NCBI RefSeq assembly: GCF_029910095.1 | Contig: NZ_CP094526.1 | Location: 7,316,001 to 7,380,000 of the forward strand | Length of the DNA: 64,000 nt | Direction: 5' to 3' | Origin: Bradyrhizobium sp. ISRA464 | GTDB taxonomy: Bacteria > Pseudomonadota > Alphaproteobacteria > Rhizobiales > Xanthobacteraceae | Part shown: one piece after another, positions 42,983 through 51,626 of the stretch | How positions within the stretch are numbered: the first letter of the stretch is position 1 | Layout: each line of letters opens with the position of its first letter | The notes under the pieces: generated by a model | Database searches by the model: none | What the model was told of the DNA's origin: nothing | The model's input: only the letters and a program-made list of their open reading frames with translations | Translations under genes and position numbers: made by a program

Positions 42983-44137
42983 ATGCCCGGTTTGAGCGAG
43001 ACTGTCCATATCGTGAGAGAGATCTGCATAGCCGGCGCGATTCTTGGTATCGTCTACAATATTCTCGCTGCAATCCTGGCGACTCGCTTTAACAGACCGT
43101 CGACGCTCGACCGATTTTCGACGCGACCGGTGACGATATTGAAGCCGTTGCACGGAAGCGAGCCAGGCTTGTTTCAGCGGCTCGCGTCGCTTTGCAAGCA
43201 GCGGCATGGCGGAAAGATCCAGCTTATCTGCGGGACGCAGCAATGCGCCGATCCCGCAAATCAGGTGGTCCGGCTCGTGCAGAGGTTGCATCCTGTCATG
43301 GAGATCGATCTTGTTGTCGGCGACCGCTTGCGGGGCGAGAATCCAAAAATCGCAAATCTGGTCAATCTGGAAGCGAAGATTCGTCACGAAATCGTCGTCT
43401 TGTCCGATAGCGATATCGTCGTCGATGATCAGTTCGTCGGTCGCCTCGTTGCCGAGCTCGATAACTCCCAGATCGGAGCGGTGACCTGCTTATACCACGG
43501 AGTTGCAGCCGGCGGCGTCTGGGCCAAGATCTCCGCGCTTAACATCAACGCACAGTTTCTCCCTAACGTGATTATCGCGTTGACGTTCGGCGCAGCCAAA
43601 CCCTGTTTCGGCTCGGCGATCGCCATGCGAAAAGATGTTCTGAGACGTATTGGCGGCTTTCAACCGTTTCTGGACGAGCTCGCGGACGACTACGCGATCG
43701 GTCGAGCTGTTCGCGCGATCGGGCTGGATGTCAGTGTCCCGCCTTGGGCGGTTGGGCACGTCTGCTTTGATCGCAGCTTCCGCTCATTCTGGGAGCACCA
43801 TATGCGCTCGTCGCGCACCATCCGCTCGATTGATCCCGTCGGTTATGTCGGAACCATATTCATGCATCCGGTGATGCTCGCCTTGATCGCCGTCCTGACA
43901 GGGGCGCAGCATCCGATCGCCTTGCTGAGCATCGCATTTGCCAGCCGTGCCGTCCTGAATTTCAGCATCGAACGAACCTTCAACTTGCGACCGCACGGGC
44001 TATGGCTGCTAGCGCTTCATGACACGATCTCATTTGCGGTTTTCCTGTGCAGCTTCTTCGGCGCCGAAGTCGAATGGCGTGGCCAGAACTACCAGATCTT
44101 TCGTGACGGCACGATCCAGAAGGATAGCCTCGACTAA
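42983..44137 (+). CDS. hpnI: Hopanoid biosynthesis glycosyltransferase HpnI
   Basis: The 384-residue membrane glycosyltransferase is of the ceramide-glucosyltransferase (GT21) type: an N-terminal helix, VTILKPLHGSEPGLFQRLASLCKQ, NPKIANLVNLE, VVLSDSDIVVDDQFV, then FGSAIAMRKDVLRRIGGFQPF, LADDYAIGRAVRAIG and the HMRSSRTIRS version of the (Q/R)xxRW motif. C-terminal helices anchor it in the inner membrane. HpnI adds N-acetylglucosamine to bacteriohopanetetrol on the way to its cyclitol ether. HpnK and HpnJ, the usual next steps, are not in the window. Confidence 0.86.
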   Translation: MPGLSETVHIVREICIAGAILGIVYNILAAILATRFNRPSTLDRFSTRPVTILKPLHGSEPGLFQRLASLCKQRHGGKIQLICGTQQCADPANQVVRLVQRLHPVMEIDLVVGDRLRGENPKIANLVNLEAKIRHEIVVLSDSDIVVDDQFVGRLVAELDNSQIGAVTCLYHGVAAGGVWAKISALNINAQFLPNVIIALTFGAAKPCFGSAIAMRKDVLRRIGGFQPFLDELADDYAIGRAVRAIGLDVSVPPWAVGHVCFDRSFRSFWEHHMRSSRTIRSIDPVGYVGTIFMHPVMLALIAVLTGAQHPIALLSIAFASRAVLNFSIERTFNLRPHGLWLLALHDTISFAVFLCSFFGAEVEWRGQNYQIFRDGTIQKDSLD

Positions 44138-44346
44138 GAATCGGGGCGGCGTTTGGCGGGCTAGCGCCCTACCGCCCATTTCGTAGCTTGCGCCGTCTAC
44201 AGCGGGCGAACCGCGCAATGAGGCGGCTCAATTCGAGCTTGTACACCAGCGGCAGCCTGTTCGGCCGGCAGCCACATCATCCGGCGTTGGCCACGCTCGG
44301 GCCAACAGCGCTTTTGCGCGCGCACTTTCAACCGAAACAGCCGGAT

Positions 44347-44383
44347 TGTCATTCGGCATGCAAGAATTGCATGCCGAATGACA
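44347..44383. repeat. 17-bp perfect inverted repeat with GAA loop
   Basis: The left arm TGTCATTCGGCATGCAA (44347-44363) and right arm TTGCATGCCGAATGACA (44367-44383) are perfect reverse complements separated by GAA only. The right arm contains the ATG of the peptidoglycan-binding remnant. It is the longest perfect palindrome I found in the window and could fold as a very stable hairpin. Confidence 0.8.
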
Positions 44384-44586
44384 GCGAAGTGCGGCAAGTT
44401 CAACAGGCCCGCGACAAGAACGGGTTCAAGGCCGGCTCAACGGATGCGCGTTGGGGCAACGAAACCCAAGCCGCCGTGAAGCAGTTCCAGCAGAGCAAGC
44501 AGCTACAGGCGACGGGACAGCTTGACCGGCAGACGGTCGCCGACTTCGGGTTGGATGCTTCCAAGTTTCTGCAGGCGCAAAAGTAA
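44371..44586 (+). pseudogene. Peptidoglycan-binding (PG_binding_1) domain fragment
   Basis: About 71 codons encode one PG_binding_1 repeat: SEVRQVQQARDKNGFKAGSTDARWGNETQAAVKQFQ then QATGQLDRQTVADFGLDASKF. In Bradyrhizobium this domain forms the C-terminus of longer exported proteins with a signal peptide. Here the upstream part is replaced by unrelated sequence with the long palindrome. A short ATG-started product is possible but would not be exported, so I call it a remnant. Confidence 0.6.
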
Positions 44587-44701
44587 CGGCTCAGGAACCC
44601 TTCAGCGAACTGGCCGCTCCCCGACGCGATCCCCTCCTCCCGCCGGATTGCGTCGCGGGCCCCAAGCTCGGCGCCTGAGCTTCGGGCTCTGTCCCCCGCT
44701 T

Positions 44702-44992
44702 CTAACTTCGGGACAGATAATCGCTAAAAGTCAGCGCGAACATGAACATCATCCAGAACAGGCCGGTGATCGCGACGACGCGCACCAGCATCGTCCCGCT
44801 CTTCAAATCCATCAGGAAGATCGCGAGTACAACGGCCATCGCCGCCGCAATAATGAGATTGAGCGCAACGTTGCCGGCGCCGAGCGGTAGGTAGGCCGAA
44901 GCGAGACTAATCGCTGCAAGAACGAGCAGCGCGGCCCATGCCAGCACGGGTCCGCGCCAAAGAGTTTTATGGCCGCCTGATGCTTCGTTCAT
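44702..44992 (-). CDS. Cytochrome c oxidase subunit IV family protein
   Basis: The 96-residue protein has three membrane helices (LAWAALLVLAAISLASAYLP, NVALNLIIAAAMAVVLAIFLMDL, RVVAITGLFWMMFMFALTFSDYLSR), the size and layout of the bacterial COX4 subunit of caa3 and quinol oxidases. ATG 44992 overlaps the stop of the subunit I+III gene (ATGA). It is the last gene of the 12-kb respiratory operon; a small assembly and stability role is expected. Confidence 0.82.
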   Translation of the reverse strand: MNEASGGHKTLWRGPVLAWAALLVLAAISLASAYLPLGAGNVALNLIIAAAMAVVLAIFLMDLKSGTMLVRVVAITGLFWMMFMFALTFSDYLSRS

Positions 44993-47298
44993 GATCGACC
45001 AGCCAAGTAGATCAAGGGGTAGAGGAATATCCAGACCGTATCCACGAAGTGCCAGTAGATCGCCACACCTTCCACGGTTGAGCCCTGCACCGGAATGGTC
45101 TCGCGCCAAAACAGCGTCATGACCACGGCGACAACACCGATGCCGGCGGTCAGATGGATGGCGTGGACACCGGTCATGATCCAGTACAGCCCCCAGAAGA
45201 TCGCGGTGGCCGGGGGTGTCAGGGGGAAGCCAGGTCCGGGAACCAGATGCTCGTCGATATCACCGCGATATTCCAGGCCCTTCGTGACCAGGAACGCGAC
45301 GCCGAGAACGGCTGTTGCGCCGAGGCAGACGAGCGTTAGCCATCGCAGTTGGGCCGTCGCCGCGCGCAGCGCAATCGTCATGGTGAGACTCGAGGTCAGG
45401 AGGAGCGCCGTGTTGATGGAGCCATAGATGATCTCCGTGTGTGCCGCTGCAATCCGAAACGCCTCTGGATTGAAGCTTCGATAGATCGCATAGCTGCAGA
45501 ACAGCGCCGCAAAGAACAACACCTCGCTGGCGAGGAAGAACCACATGCCGAGGCCGACCGCTTCGCGCTGCAAGCGAATGTCAGGCCAAGGCTCCTGCAA
45601 AGCGCCGGAGAGATCGGTCACCGCGTGCCCCCCCCGGCCCGCCATCGGCGCCTGTTCGTCCTCCTCGCGCGCACGGCCCACGTCGTGATACTGATATGGC
45701 GCAGAAGTGACCTGCGGCGGTTGCAGAAAGTTCTGCTTCGGTGGCGGTGAAGGCGTCTGCCATTCGAGGCCTGTCGCGCCCCACGGATTGTCCCCAGCCC
45801 GGGCGCCGTTGAACAGCGACCACCCGAGGTATCCGAGCGGCAGAAGATAGGCGACGGCGAGCATCGCTGCCCCGCCGCTCGACAGCACGTGCCAGATCTG
45901 AAACACGTCCGGATAGAAATGGTAGCGCCGAGGCATGCCGAGCCAACCCATGATGAATTGCGGGATGAACGTCAGATTGAACCCGAGAAACATGGTGATG
46001 GCAGCGAGCTGAGCTGCAAACTCGTGGTAGCGCCGCCCGGTCACCTTGGGCCACCAATAGTGAATGCCGGCCATAAAGGCAGAAACCGTTCCGCCGACCA
46101 TAATGGTGTGAAAATGCGCAACCACGAAATAGGAATCCGTGGTCGCGATATCGATCGGAACCGAGGCGAGAAACAGTCCGGTGAGGCCGCCGATGGTGAA
46201 CAGTCCCAGAAAGCCCAGCGCATAGAGCATGGGCGCCTCGAAGCCGATTTGTCCCCGATAAAGCGTCGCGGTCCAATTGAAGACCTTGATCGCCGACGGG
46301 ACGGCCACAATGAAGGACAGAAAGGAGAAGATCAGGTTTGCGAGCGGTGACTGGCCTGCAACGAACATGTGATGTCCCCAGACCATGAAGCCGACCACGC
46401 CGATCATGAGCAAAGCATAGACCATGAACGCGTAGCCAAATACCTGTCTCCTGGCGAAGCAGGCGAACACCTCCGATACAACGCCCATGGCCGGCAGGAT
46501 CATGATGTAGACGGCGGGATGGCTGTAAAACCAGAACAAGTGCTGAAACAGCACCGGATCTCCACCGACGCGGGCATCGAAGATTGGGAGGCCGAACAGC
46601 CGCTCTGCACAGATCAGGAGCAGCGACATGGCAAGGACAGGCGTCGCGAGCACCATCACCATGCTGACGACGTACATCGACCAGCCAAACAGCGGCAGGC
46701 GAAACCACGTCATACCGGGTGCGCGCAACAGGTGAATGGTGGCCATGAAGTTGACGCCCGTCGCGATCGACGAGAAGCCGACCACGAATACGCCGACCGC
46801 AGCTGGGACAACGCTCGAGTGCGAATAACTGGACGAGAATGGCGGATAGAACGTCCAGCCGGTGTCTACGCCGCCGCTCAGCAGCACATAGACCGTGAAG
46901 CTGGCGCCGATCATGTAGAGGTACCACGACAACAGGTTGAGACGCGGAAAGGCGACGTCGGGCGCACCGATCATCATGGGCAGGACGAAGTTCCCCATCG
47001 TGGCGGGGATTGACGGCACCAGGAAGAACCACACCATGATGATGCCGTGAATGCTGAAGGCGCGATTGTACTCGTCGGAGGTCATGAACCAGCCGGTCGG
47101 GCTGATCAGTTCGAGCCGCACCAGGCCGATCGCGATGCCGCCGATGAAGAAGAAGATGGTGATGGAAACCGCATAGAGAATGGCAATTCGCTTGTGATCC
47201 GTGGTCAAGAGCCACGACAGCACCGTGTGACCTTCGTCGAGATAGCTGGCGGCCGCGTGCTCTTCCGCCGGCGCATATGGCAATGTCATCTCGCTCAT
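44989..47298 (-). CDS. ctaD: Cytochrome c oxidase subunit I/III fusion, A2-type caa3 oxidase
   Basis: The 769-residue protein joins subunit I (residues ~1-540, 12 or more helices) and subunit III (from about residue 560, SGALQEPWPDIRLQREAVGLGMW onward). Subunit I has heme and CuB ligands: AFSIHGIIMVWFF (low-spin heme His), WFYSHPAVYIM (CuB His cross-linked to Tyr; Y-S before the H marks the A2 family, and Ala replaces the Glu of A1), MVWGHHMFVAG and VAHFHTIMVGG. Subunit III ends GVAIYWHFVDTVWIFLYPLIYL. It reduces oxygen and pumps protons in the inner membrane. Start ATG overlaps the subunit II stop. Confidence 0.9.
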   Translation of the reverse strand: MSEMTLPYAPAEEHAAASYLDEGHTVLSWLLTTDHKRIAILYAVSITIFFFIGGIAIGLVRLELISPTGWFMTSDEYNRAFSIHGIIMVWFFLVPSIPATMGNFVLPMMIGAPDVAFPRLNLLSWYLYMIGASFTVYVLLSGGVDTGWTFYPPFSSSYSHSSVVPAAVGVFVVGFSSIATGVNFMATIHLLRAPGMTWFRLPLFGWSMYVVSMVMVLATPVLAMSLLLICAERLFGLPIFDARVGGDPVLFQHLFWFYSHPAVYIMILPAMGVVSEVFACFARRQVFGYAFMVYALLMIGVVGFMVWGHHMFVAGQSPLANLIFSFLSFIVAVPSAIKVFNWTATLYRGQIGFEAPMLYALGFLGLFTIGGLTGLFLASVPIDIATTDSYFVVAHFHTIMVGGTVSAFMAGIHYWWPKVTGRRYHEFAAQLAAITMFLGFNLTFIPQFIMGWLGMPRRYHFYPDVFQIWHVLSSGGAAMLAVAYLLPLGYLGWSLFNGARAGDNPWGATGLEWQTPSPPPKQNFLQPPQVTSAPYQYHDVGRAREEDEQAPMAGRGGHAVTDLSGALQEPWPDIRLQREAVGLGMWFFLASEVLFFAALFCSYAIYRSFNPEAFRIAAAHTEIIYGSINTALLLTSSLTMTIALRAATAQLRWLTLVCLGATAVLGVAFLVTKGLEYRGDIDEHLVPGPGFPLTPPATAIFWGLYWIMTGVHAIHLTAGIGVVAVVMTLFWRETIPVQGSTVEGVAIYWHFVDTVWIFLYPLIYLAGRS

Positions 47299-48257
47299 GG
47301 CAGCGGAGCTCCTTGCCCTGTATCGGCCGATTGGCCGGAAAGTGATTTGATGTACGCGACCAGCGAGATGACTTGCCCGGGGGTGACCGAGCCGCTGAAG
47401 TTCGGCATCAAGGGCGGAAAGCCGGCCACCCTGTTCTTGTCAGGCAGGAGGATGCAGTCGCGCAAATAGGCTTCATCGGCCGTGACCGTCCGGCCGTCGG
47501 CAAGCTGGACTGAGCTGCCAAAGACGCCTTTCAGGTCCGGCGCGTGGACGGTCGAGCCAGGAGTGTGGCATCCAGAGCACCCCAGCGAAAGGAACAACGC
47601 CTTGCCTTGGTGGGCAAGATCATCGCCCTCTGGCAGCGCGGCGTTCCATCGCGAATATTCCTCCGGAGTTACGACCACAAGGCGCCCCGCCATGACCGAG
47701 TGATCTGTGCCGCAGAATTCCGCGCACGTCAGATGAAAAACGCCGGTCTTGGTCGCATTGAACGAAAGATAGGTGTAACGGTCCGGCAGGACGTCCTGCT
47801 TCAGCCGGAGCGCTGGAAGGTAGAGGTCATGGATCGCGTCCTGCGACGTCATGATCAGCCGCACGTTGGTATGGACGGGCACGTGCAGTTCGTCGATTTC
47901 ACGCGCCCCGCTCGGATGCTGGATGCGCCACATCCATTGCTTGGCGACGACATGGATTTCCAGGGCAGGCTCGGGAGTGGCCAGCGCCGATAGCTGGCGG
48001 GATGCCGCCCACCAGAACAGGAACAGAAACGTAAAGAACGTCGTCGCGGTCCAGCCGATTTCGATCTCCCGATTGAGGCGTTCCGGCGTCTCACCGCGCG
48101 GTGCGCCGGACCCCCTGTGGTAGCGAATCAGGAAATAGGTGATCAGCCCCGCAACGAGCGCGACCACGGCTCCCGAGACTACGGACAGTAGTATGAACAG
48201 CGCATCGACATGCGCGGCATAGTCCGAAGCAGCGGTGGTGAACTCGGTGAGCTTCAT
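47295..48257 (-). CDS. ctaC: Cytochrome c oxidase subunit II with C-terminal cytochrome c domain (caa3 type)
   Basis: The 320-residue protein has two N-terminal helices, a cupredoxin domain with CuA ligands HDLYLPAL and CAEFCGTDHSVM, and a C-terminal class I heme site CSGCH (about residue 232) with MPNFSG for the distal Met. Subunit II with fused cytochrome c defines caa3 oxidases. It overlaps the subunit I/III gene and the SCO gene by 4 bp each. The fused heme receives electrons directly from Alternative Complex III in such operons (known for Rhodothermus/Flavobacterium systems). Confidence 0.9.
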   Translation of the reverse strand: MKLTEFTTAASDYAAHVDALFILLSVVSGAVVALVAGLITYFLIRYHRGSGAPRGETPERLNREIEIGWTATTFFTFLFLFWWAASRQLSALATPEPALEIHVVAKQWMWRIQHPSGAREIDELHVPVHTNVRLIMTSQDAIHDLYLPALRLKQDVLPDRYTYLSFNATKTGVFHLTCAEFCGTDHSVMAGRLVVVTPEEYSRWNAALPEGDDLAHQGKALFLSLGCSGCHTPGSTVHAPDLKGVFGSSVQLADGRTVTADEAYLRDCILLPDKNRVAGFPPLMPNFSGSVTPGQVISLVAYIKSLSGQSADTGQGAPLP

Positions 48258-49054
48258 GGCGGCAAGCTCCGACGGTCACGCAGCGCCATCAGGGAAATGC
48301 CGCTCAGCAGAACAACCAGCGTGATACCTGCGGCGAACGCGAGCAAGCTGCTGATGCGTTCCGTGTAAACTCCCTTCACCGGATCGTAGCCGTAGCACAA
48401 CAGATGGATGCGATCGGCGAGAGTGCCTACCGAGCCTCGCCCCGCATCCACAACGGCTAGCCGCAGATCAGCGCCGTCAAGGCCGAGCGGCGACAGGACG
48501 CGCCGCACCCTGCCATTTGCACCAACGACATAGACTGCAGCTGGATGGGCATATTGGTCGTGCTCCGCATCGTAATAGTAATGCAGCCCGGCTGCTTGCG
48601 CGACGGCGCGGACGGCCGCTTCGCCGCCGGTCAGAAAGACCGCAGCGGCGTTGATCGAGCTTCCGCTGTCGATGTGCCGCACGCGCATCGCCTGCGCCGC
48701 CGCCGGCTTATCCTTGGGATCGATGCCGATCGCTACCAGGCGATAATCGGCACCGGGCTTGAGACCGGTCTTCGCCAAGCCGCTGGTGGTGAATTCCAGG
48801 ATGGGCCCGCACAACGTCCGACAGGTGTAATCCGCGAAGACGAGAACCGTTGGCAGGCCGCCGATAGCGGTGCGCAGGGTCACGGCACGACCGGCTTCGT
48901 CGATGAAGCCAACGTCGAGCGGCAGCGCTGCATCCGGTGCCGGCGCCGCCTCGACCTTCCTGACCTCGGCATCAACGAGCCCCGCTCTCGCCGGCCCCAA
49001 CGCCGCAAGCGGCGCGCAGATCAAGAGCAGGATATGGGCGAAAGACATTCTCAT
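48254..49054 (-). CDS. SCO1/SenC-type copper chaperone
   Basis: The 266-residue protein has a signal peptide (ILLLICAPLAALGPARAG), a thioredoxin-like domain with the copper site FADYTCRTLCGP (CxxxC), the later His in the PAAVYVV region (HPAAVYVVGANGRVRR), and a C-terminal membrane helix (LLAFAAGITLVVLLSGISL). SCO proteins insert Cu into the CuA site of subunit II, which is the next gene. ATGA overlaps with both neighbours show one co-translated operon. Confidence 0.85.
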   Translation of the reverse strand: MRMSFAHILLLICAPLAALGPARAGLVDAEVRKVEAAPAPDAALPLDVGFIDEAGRAVTLRTAIGGLPTVLVFADYTCRTLCGPILEFTTSGLAKTGLKPGADYRLVAIGIDPKDKPAAAQAMRVRHIDSGSSINAAAVFLTGGEAAVRAVAQAAGLHYYYDAEHDQYAHPAAVYVVGANGRVRRVLSPLGLDGADLRLAVVDAGRGSVGTLADRIHLLCYGYDPVKGVYTERISSLLAFAAGITLVVLLSGISLMALRDRRSLPP

Positions 49055-49530
49055 TTGCCCGGCTCCGGCGGCGATTGTGCACCTTTGGGCGCAGCCGAAG
49101 GTGACTTCCCTTGCTGGATCGTTGTTCGCTCGCCCGCAGCGGTAGGCGCCGACAGCGCAGCCTCCGGTGAGGACAGCAGCGGCTCGTAGGCGCTACCGCC
49201 CTTCTTCACGAGCAATTGCATCGCCCGTTCGATTGGCACTTGCACCGTCGAGTGCTGCTGATCCGCCCATTGCCAGGTTTCGAGCGTCTTGCTGTGAGCA
49301 TCGGTAATGCGCCGCAGTTCCTCGCTTTCGGATGTGTCCACGCGCGGCTGTGGGAACGCCTGAGGAGCCGGCAGACCCCTTGGGGGCGCCACGGCGTGAT
49401 AGATTCCGTAGAGGCCGCCGATCGACACCACGAGCAGGAGCAGCGCGCCCAGCGCTGACCAGCCCACGAAAGCCATGCCAACATTCGGCGATTCGGGGAC
49501 GTAGCGGATATGATGGTGCTCACGTGACAT
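49051..49530 (-). CDS. Single-helix membrane protein of ACIII-caa3 operon, unknown function
   Basis: The ~159-residue protein (ATG 49530) begins MSREHHHIRYVPESPN, has one membrane helix (FVGWSALGALLLLVVSIGGLYGIYH) and an exported tail with a coiled-coil-like region (SEELRRITDAHSKTLETWQW) and a Pro/Ser-rich end. I do not recognise a family. Its position between ActF and SCO in an otherwise tight operon (it overlaps ActF by 11 bp and SCO by 4) suggests an accessory or assembly factor of the supercomplex. Confidence 0.65.
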   Translation of the reverse strand: MSREHHHIRYVPESPNVGMAFVGWSALGALLLLVVSIGGLYGIYHAVAPPRGLPAPQAFPQPRVDTSESEELRRITDAHSKTLETWQWADQQHSTVQVPIERAMQLLVKKGGSAYEPLLSSPEAALSAPTAAGERTTIQQGKSPSAAPKGAQSPPEPGK

Positions 49531-50575
49531 CGAGCGTCCCCCATGCGAACGGCCGTGGTCCTCTCCGCGCAAGGAAAGGAGTCACGCCGATGATGATGAG
49601 GCCGATGCCGATGATGGACAGCAATGCGCTCGCAAGCACGGCGACGCCCCTCGGCGGCGCAATAAGATACGCGTCATTCGCACCGATCCCGACGAGCGTT
49701 GTGAGACCGATCGCCCGCAGCGGGCGTCGGTTGTTCCGCACCCGCGCCTGAATCAAGGCAAGCGTCGGGATCAGGGATCCGAGCGCGAAGGCGGCGACCG
49801 CCAGTGCGGTCCAGGGCAAGTCACCTCGCGCCACGAACCAGACTTCTTCGCGCGGAAGATCGCCATACCAGATGACGAGAACCGCCATGAAGTCGATGTA
49901 GGTAATCCCAAGAATCGTCGCCAACAGCAGCGCGCCGACGTCACCGACGGCCGGCTCGTCGTCCGGCGCCGGCATCCACACCGCAGCCCAGGCCAACGCA
50001 GCAACAAGCGAGGAAACTGCAACGCTTGCCCCGAACGACGAGGATGTAAAGGGCGCCTCCATCGAGAGATACCAGTCGATCGACACACTGCTGATAATGG
50101 CGGAATGGAACACCAGTCCGAACGCCGCCAGCAGCTGGCCTCGCGCGCCGGCGGCTCGCGGAAGAAGAAACGCCAACGCCGACCAACCGGTCAATGCCAC
50201 CAGTGAGCGGACGACAAAGGCCGGACGATTGAGATAGAGCAACAGCACATCCGGCTTCACCGTCGACGGCTGCTGCGCCCACGGATACAGTGCCGGAATT
50301 GCCACAAAGATCGGCACGGCAAGAGGAACAAGTAGCGGTATGGAAGCTGCGGCCGGTTCGGTGGCGGGCGCGATGATCTCGCCCCAGTCCCCGGATGTAA
50401 GCCGATGAATCATCATGAGGGAGAGACTTCCCACCAGGATCTGCGCCCAGAACACAAATCCGACGAGCCACCCTGCGGAGGCTGCCGCCGGATCAACGAT
50501 CGCACACCCAACGACGCCGAGCAGCGCCGCGACGCCGCCGATCAGTCCTGCGATGCTCCGGCTGCGTGGGGTCAT
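49520..50575 (-). CDS. actF: Alternative Complex III subunit ActF (NrfD-like membrane protein)
   Basis: From ATG 50575 (ATGA overlap with actE) the ~351-residue protein has about ten helices. The region PLLVPLAVPIFVAIPALYPWA, FVVRSLVALTGWSALAFLLPR and the SSVSIDWYLSMEAPFTSSSFGA motif match ActF, a paralogue of the NrfD-type ActC. Together with ActC it forms the membrane core of the quinol oxidoreductase. Upstream in-frame codons to 50662 would extend into actE and are not used. Confidence 0.82.
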   Translation of the reverse strand: MTPRSRSIAGLIGGVAALLGVVGCAIVDPAAASAGWLVGFVFWAQILVGSLSLMMIHRLTSGDWGEIIAPATEPAAASIPLLVPLAVPIFVAIPALYPWAQQPSTVKPDVLLLYLNRPAFVVRSLVALTGWSALAFLLPRAAGARGQLLAAFGLVFHSAIISSVSIDWYLSMEAPFTSSSFGASVAVSSLVAALAWAAVWMPAPDDEPAVGDVGALLLATILGITYIDFMAVLVIWYGDLPREEVWFVARGDLPWTALAVAAFALGSLIPTLALIQARVRNNRRPLRAIGLTTLVGIGANDAYLIAPPRGVAVLASALLSIIGIGLIIIGVTPFLARRGPRPFAWGTLDVT

Positions 50576-51105
50576 CTGAGGTGCTCCGCTGCATCGGGTA
50601 CATCGGCGACCTTGGTTCGCCGCGACAATTGCAGGGCACGGATATAGGCGGCGATTGCCCACCGATCATGGGGCGGCACGCGATCGGCGTAAGAAAACAT
50701 CACTCCATAGCCGTTGGTGATGACGTCGTAGAAGTGCTGGGCCGGAGCGGCCAGAAGACGGTCGATGTGATAGGACGGCGGCGCCGGAAATCCATGCGCG
50801 ACGATGACACCGTCTCCGTCTCCTGCTAGACCGTGACAGGGTGCGCAGAAGACGCCGAAACGCTCGCGCCCACGCGTCAGGAGCGTCTCCGTGACTGGCG
50901 GCGGATCCTTGGCAGCAGCGGCACGCTCGACGTCGCCCTGCGCGACCACACCGTCCGGAAGCGGCCGCGCAGTCGTCCCGTCCGGCCACAGCGCGGTCGG
51001 TGCATAGGTCGTGAGCTTGCGCTGCTCCGTCATGCTCAGATCGCAACCGGCAAGCAGACCGACGCATGCCGCCATCGCCAGGAGCTTTGCGGTCACGCGC
51101 ATCAT
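50572..51105 (-). CDS. actE: Alternative Complex III subunit ActE (monoheme cytochrome c lipoprotein)
   Basis: The 177-residue protein has a lipoprotein signal ending LLAGC, so it is tethered to a membrane. One heme site CAPCH follows GRERFGVFCAPC (about residue 85), and the distal Met is probably in YGVMFSYADRVPPHDRW, a block conserved in ActE. In ACIII it passes electrons from the hemes of ActA towards the oxidase. Overlaps actD by 4 bp. Confidence 0.85.
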   Translation of the reverse strand: MMRVTAKLLAMAACVGLLAGCDLSMTEQRKLTTYAPTALWPDGTTARPLPDGVVAQGDVERAAAAKDPPPVTETLLTRGRERFGVFCAPCHGLAGDGDGVIVAHGFPAPPSYHIDRLLAAPAQHFYDVITNGYGVMFSYADRVPPHDRWAIAAYIRALQLSRRTKVADVPDAAEHLR

Positions 51106-51626
51106 GACTGGACCTCCCGTACCGAAATGGCACCGAAGCCCGCGAGCATCTCAGCCGCGGCGGACCGATCGTCGTTGTCCTGCGGACACTCGATCGCCAG
51201 CATGAAGCGGTCCTGGCTCGCTCCTCCAAAGCCGCCCGAGGCGAACAGCGGGTTGCTGAGATAGGGCATCCCTGCCTCGAAAAGAAACGTTGCGAAGCCG
51301 CAAACCGCCGCCACGAGAATGCCGGTCGCAAACGGGACCAGCATGAAAGTGGGCCATGCGTCGAGCGGACGTCCGCCGCTGTTATAGGGATAGTTGATGA
51401 CCGCCGAATAGTATTCGAGGCCATAAGCCAGGGCGGCCGTCAAAACGCCGCCGGCAAACATCACCGGACGTATCCGGCTCGCCCGATGACTGTGCGCAAC
51501 AGAGAGCTCCTCGAGCGGATAGGGCGTGTATGCCTCAACCACACGGCATGGTGCGTCGCGCGCGCGGCGGACCGCCTCGACGAAGCGCCGCTGATCCGTG
51601 AACTCGCCGAGAAGCAGCTGCGTCAT
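51102..51626 (-). CDS. actD: Alternative Complex III subunit ActD (DUF3341)
   Basis: The 174-residue protein has a cytoplasmic or N-terminal alpha-beta part (LLGEFTDQRRFVEAVRRARDAPCRVVEAYTPYPLEEL) and two helices (PVMFAGGVLTAALAYGLEYY, TFMLVPFATGILVAAVCGFATFLF) with the NYPYNSGGRPLDAWP loop between them, typical for DUF3341/ActD. It stabilises the membrane arm. It overlaps both actC and actE by 4 bp. Confidence 0.85.
   Translation of the reverse strand: MTQLLLGEFTDQRRFVEAVRRARDAPCRVVEAYTPYPLEELSVAHSHRASRIRPVMFAGGVLTAALAYGLEYYSAVINYPYNSGGRPLDAWPTFMLVPFATGILVAAVCGFATFLFEAGMPYLSNPLFASGGFGGASQDRFMLAIECPQDNDDRSAAAEMLAGFGAISVREVQS

Noticed and set aside
46369..47013. 214-codon plus-strand frame inside the oxidase gene
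   Set aside because: His/Asp-rich antisense shadow of membrane-protein codons.
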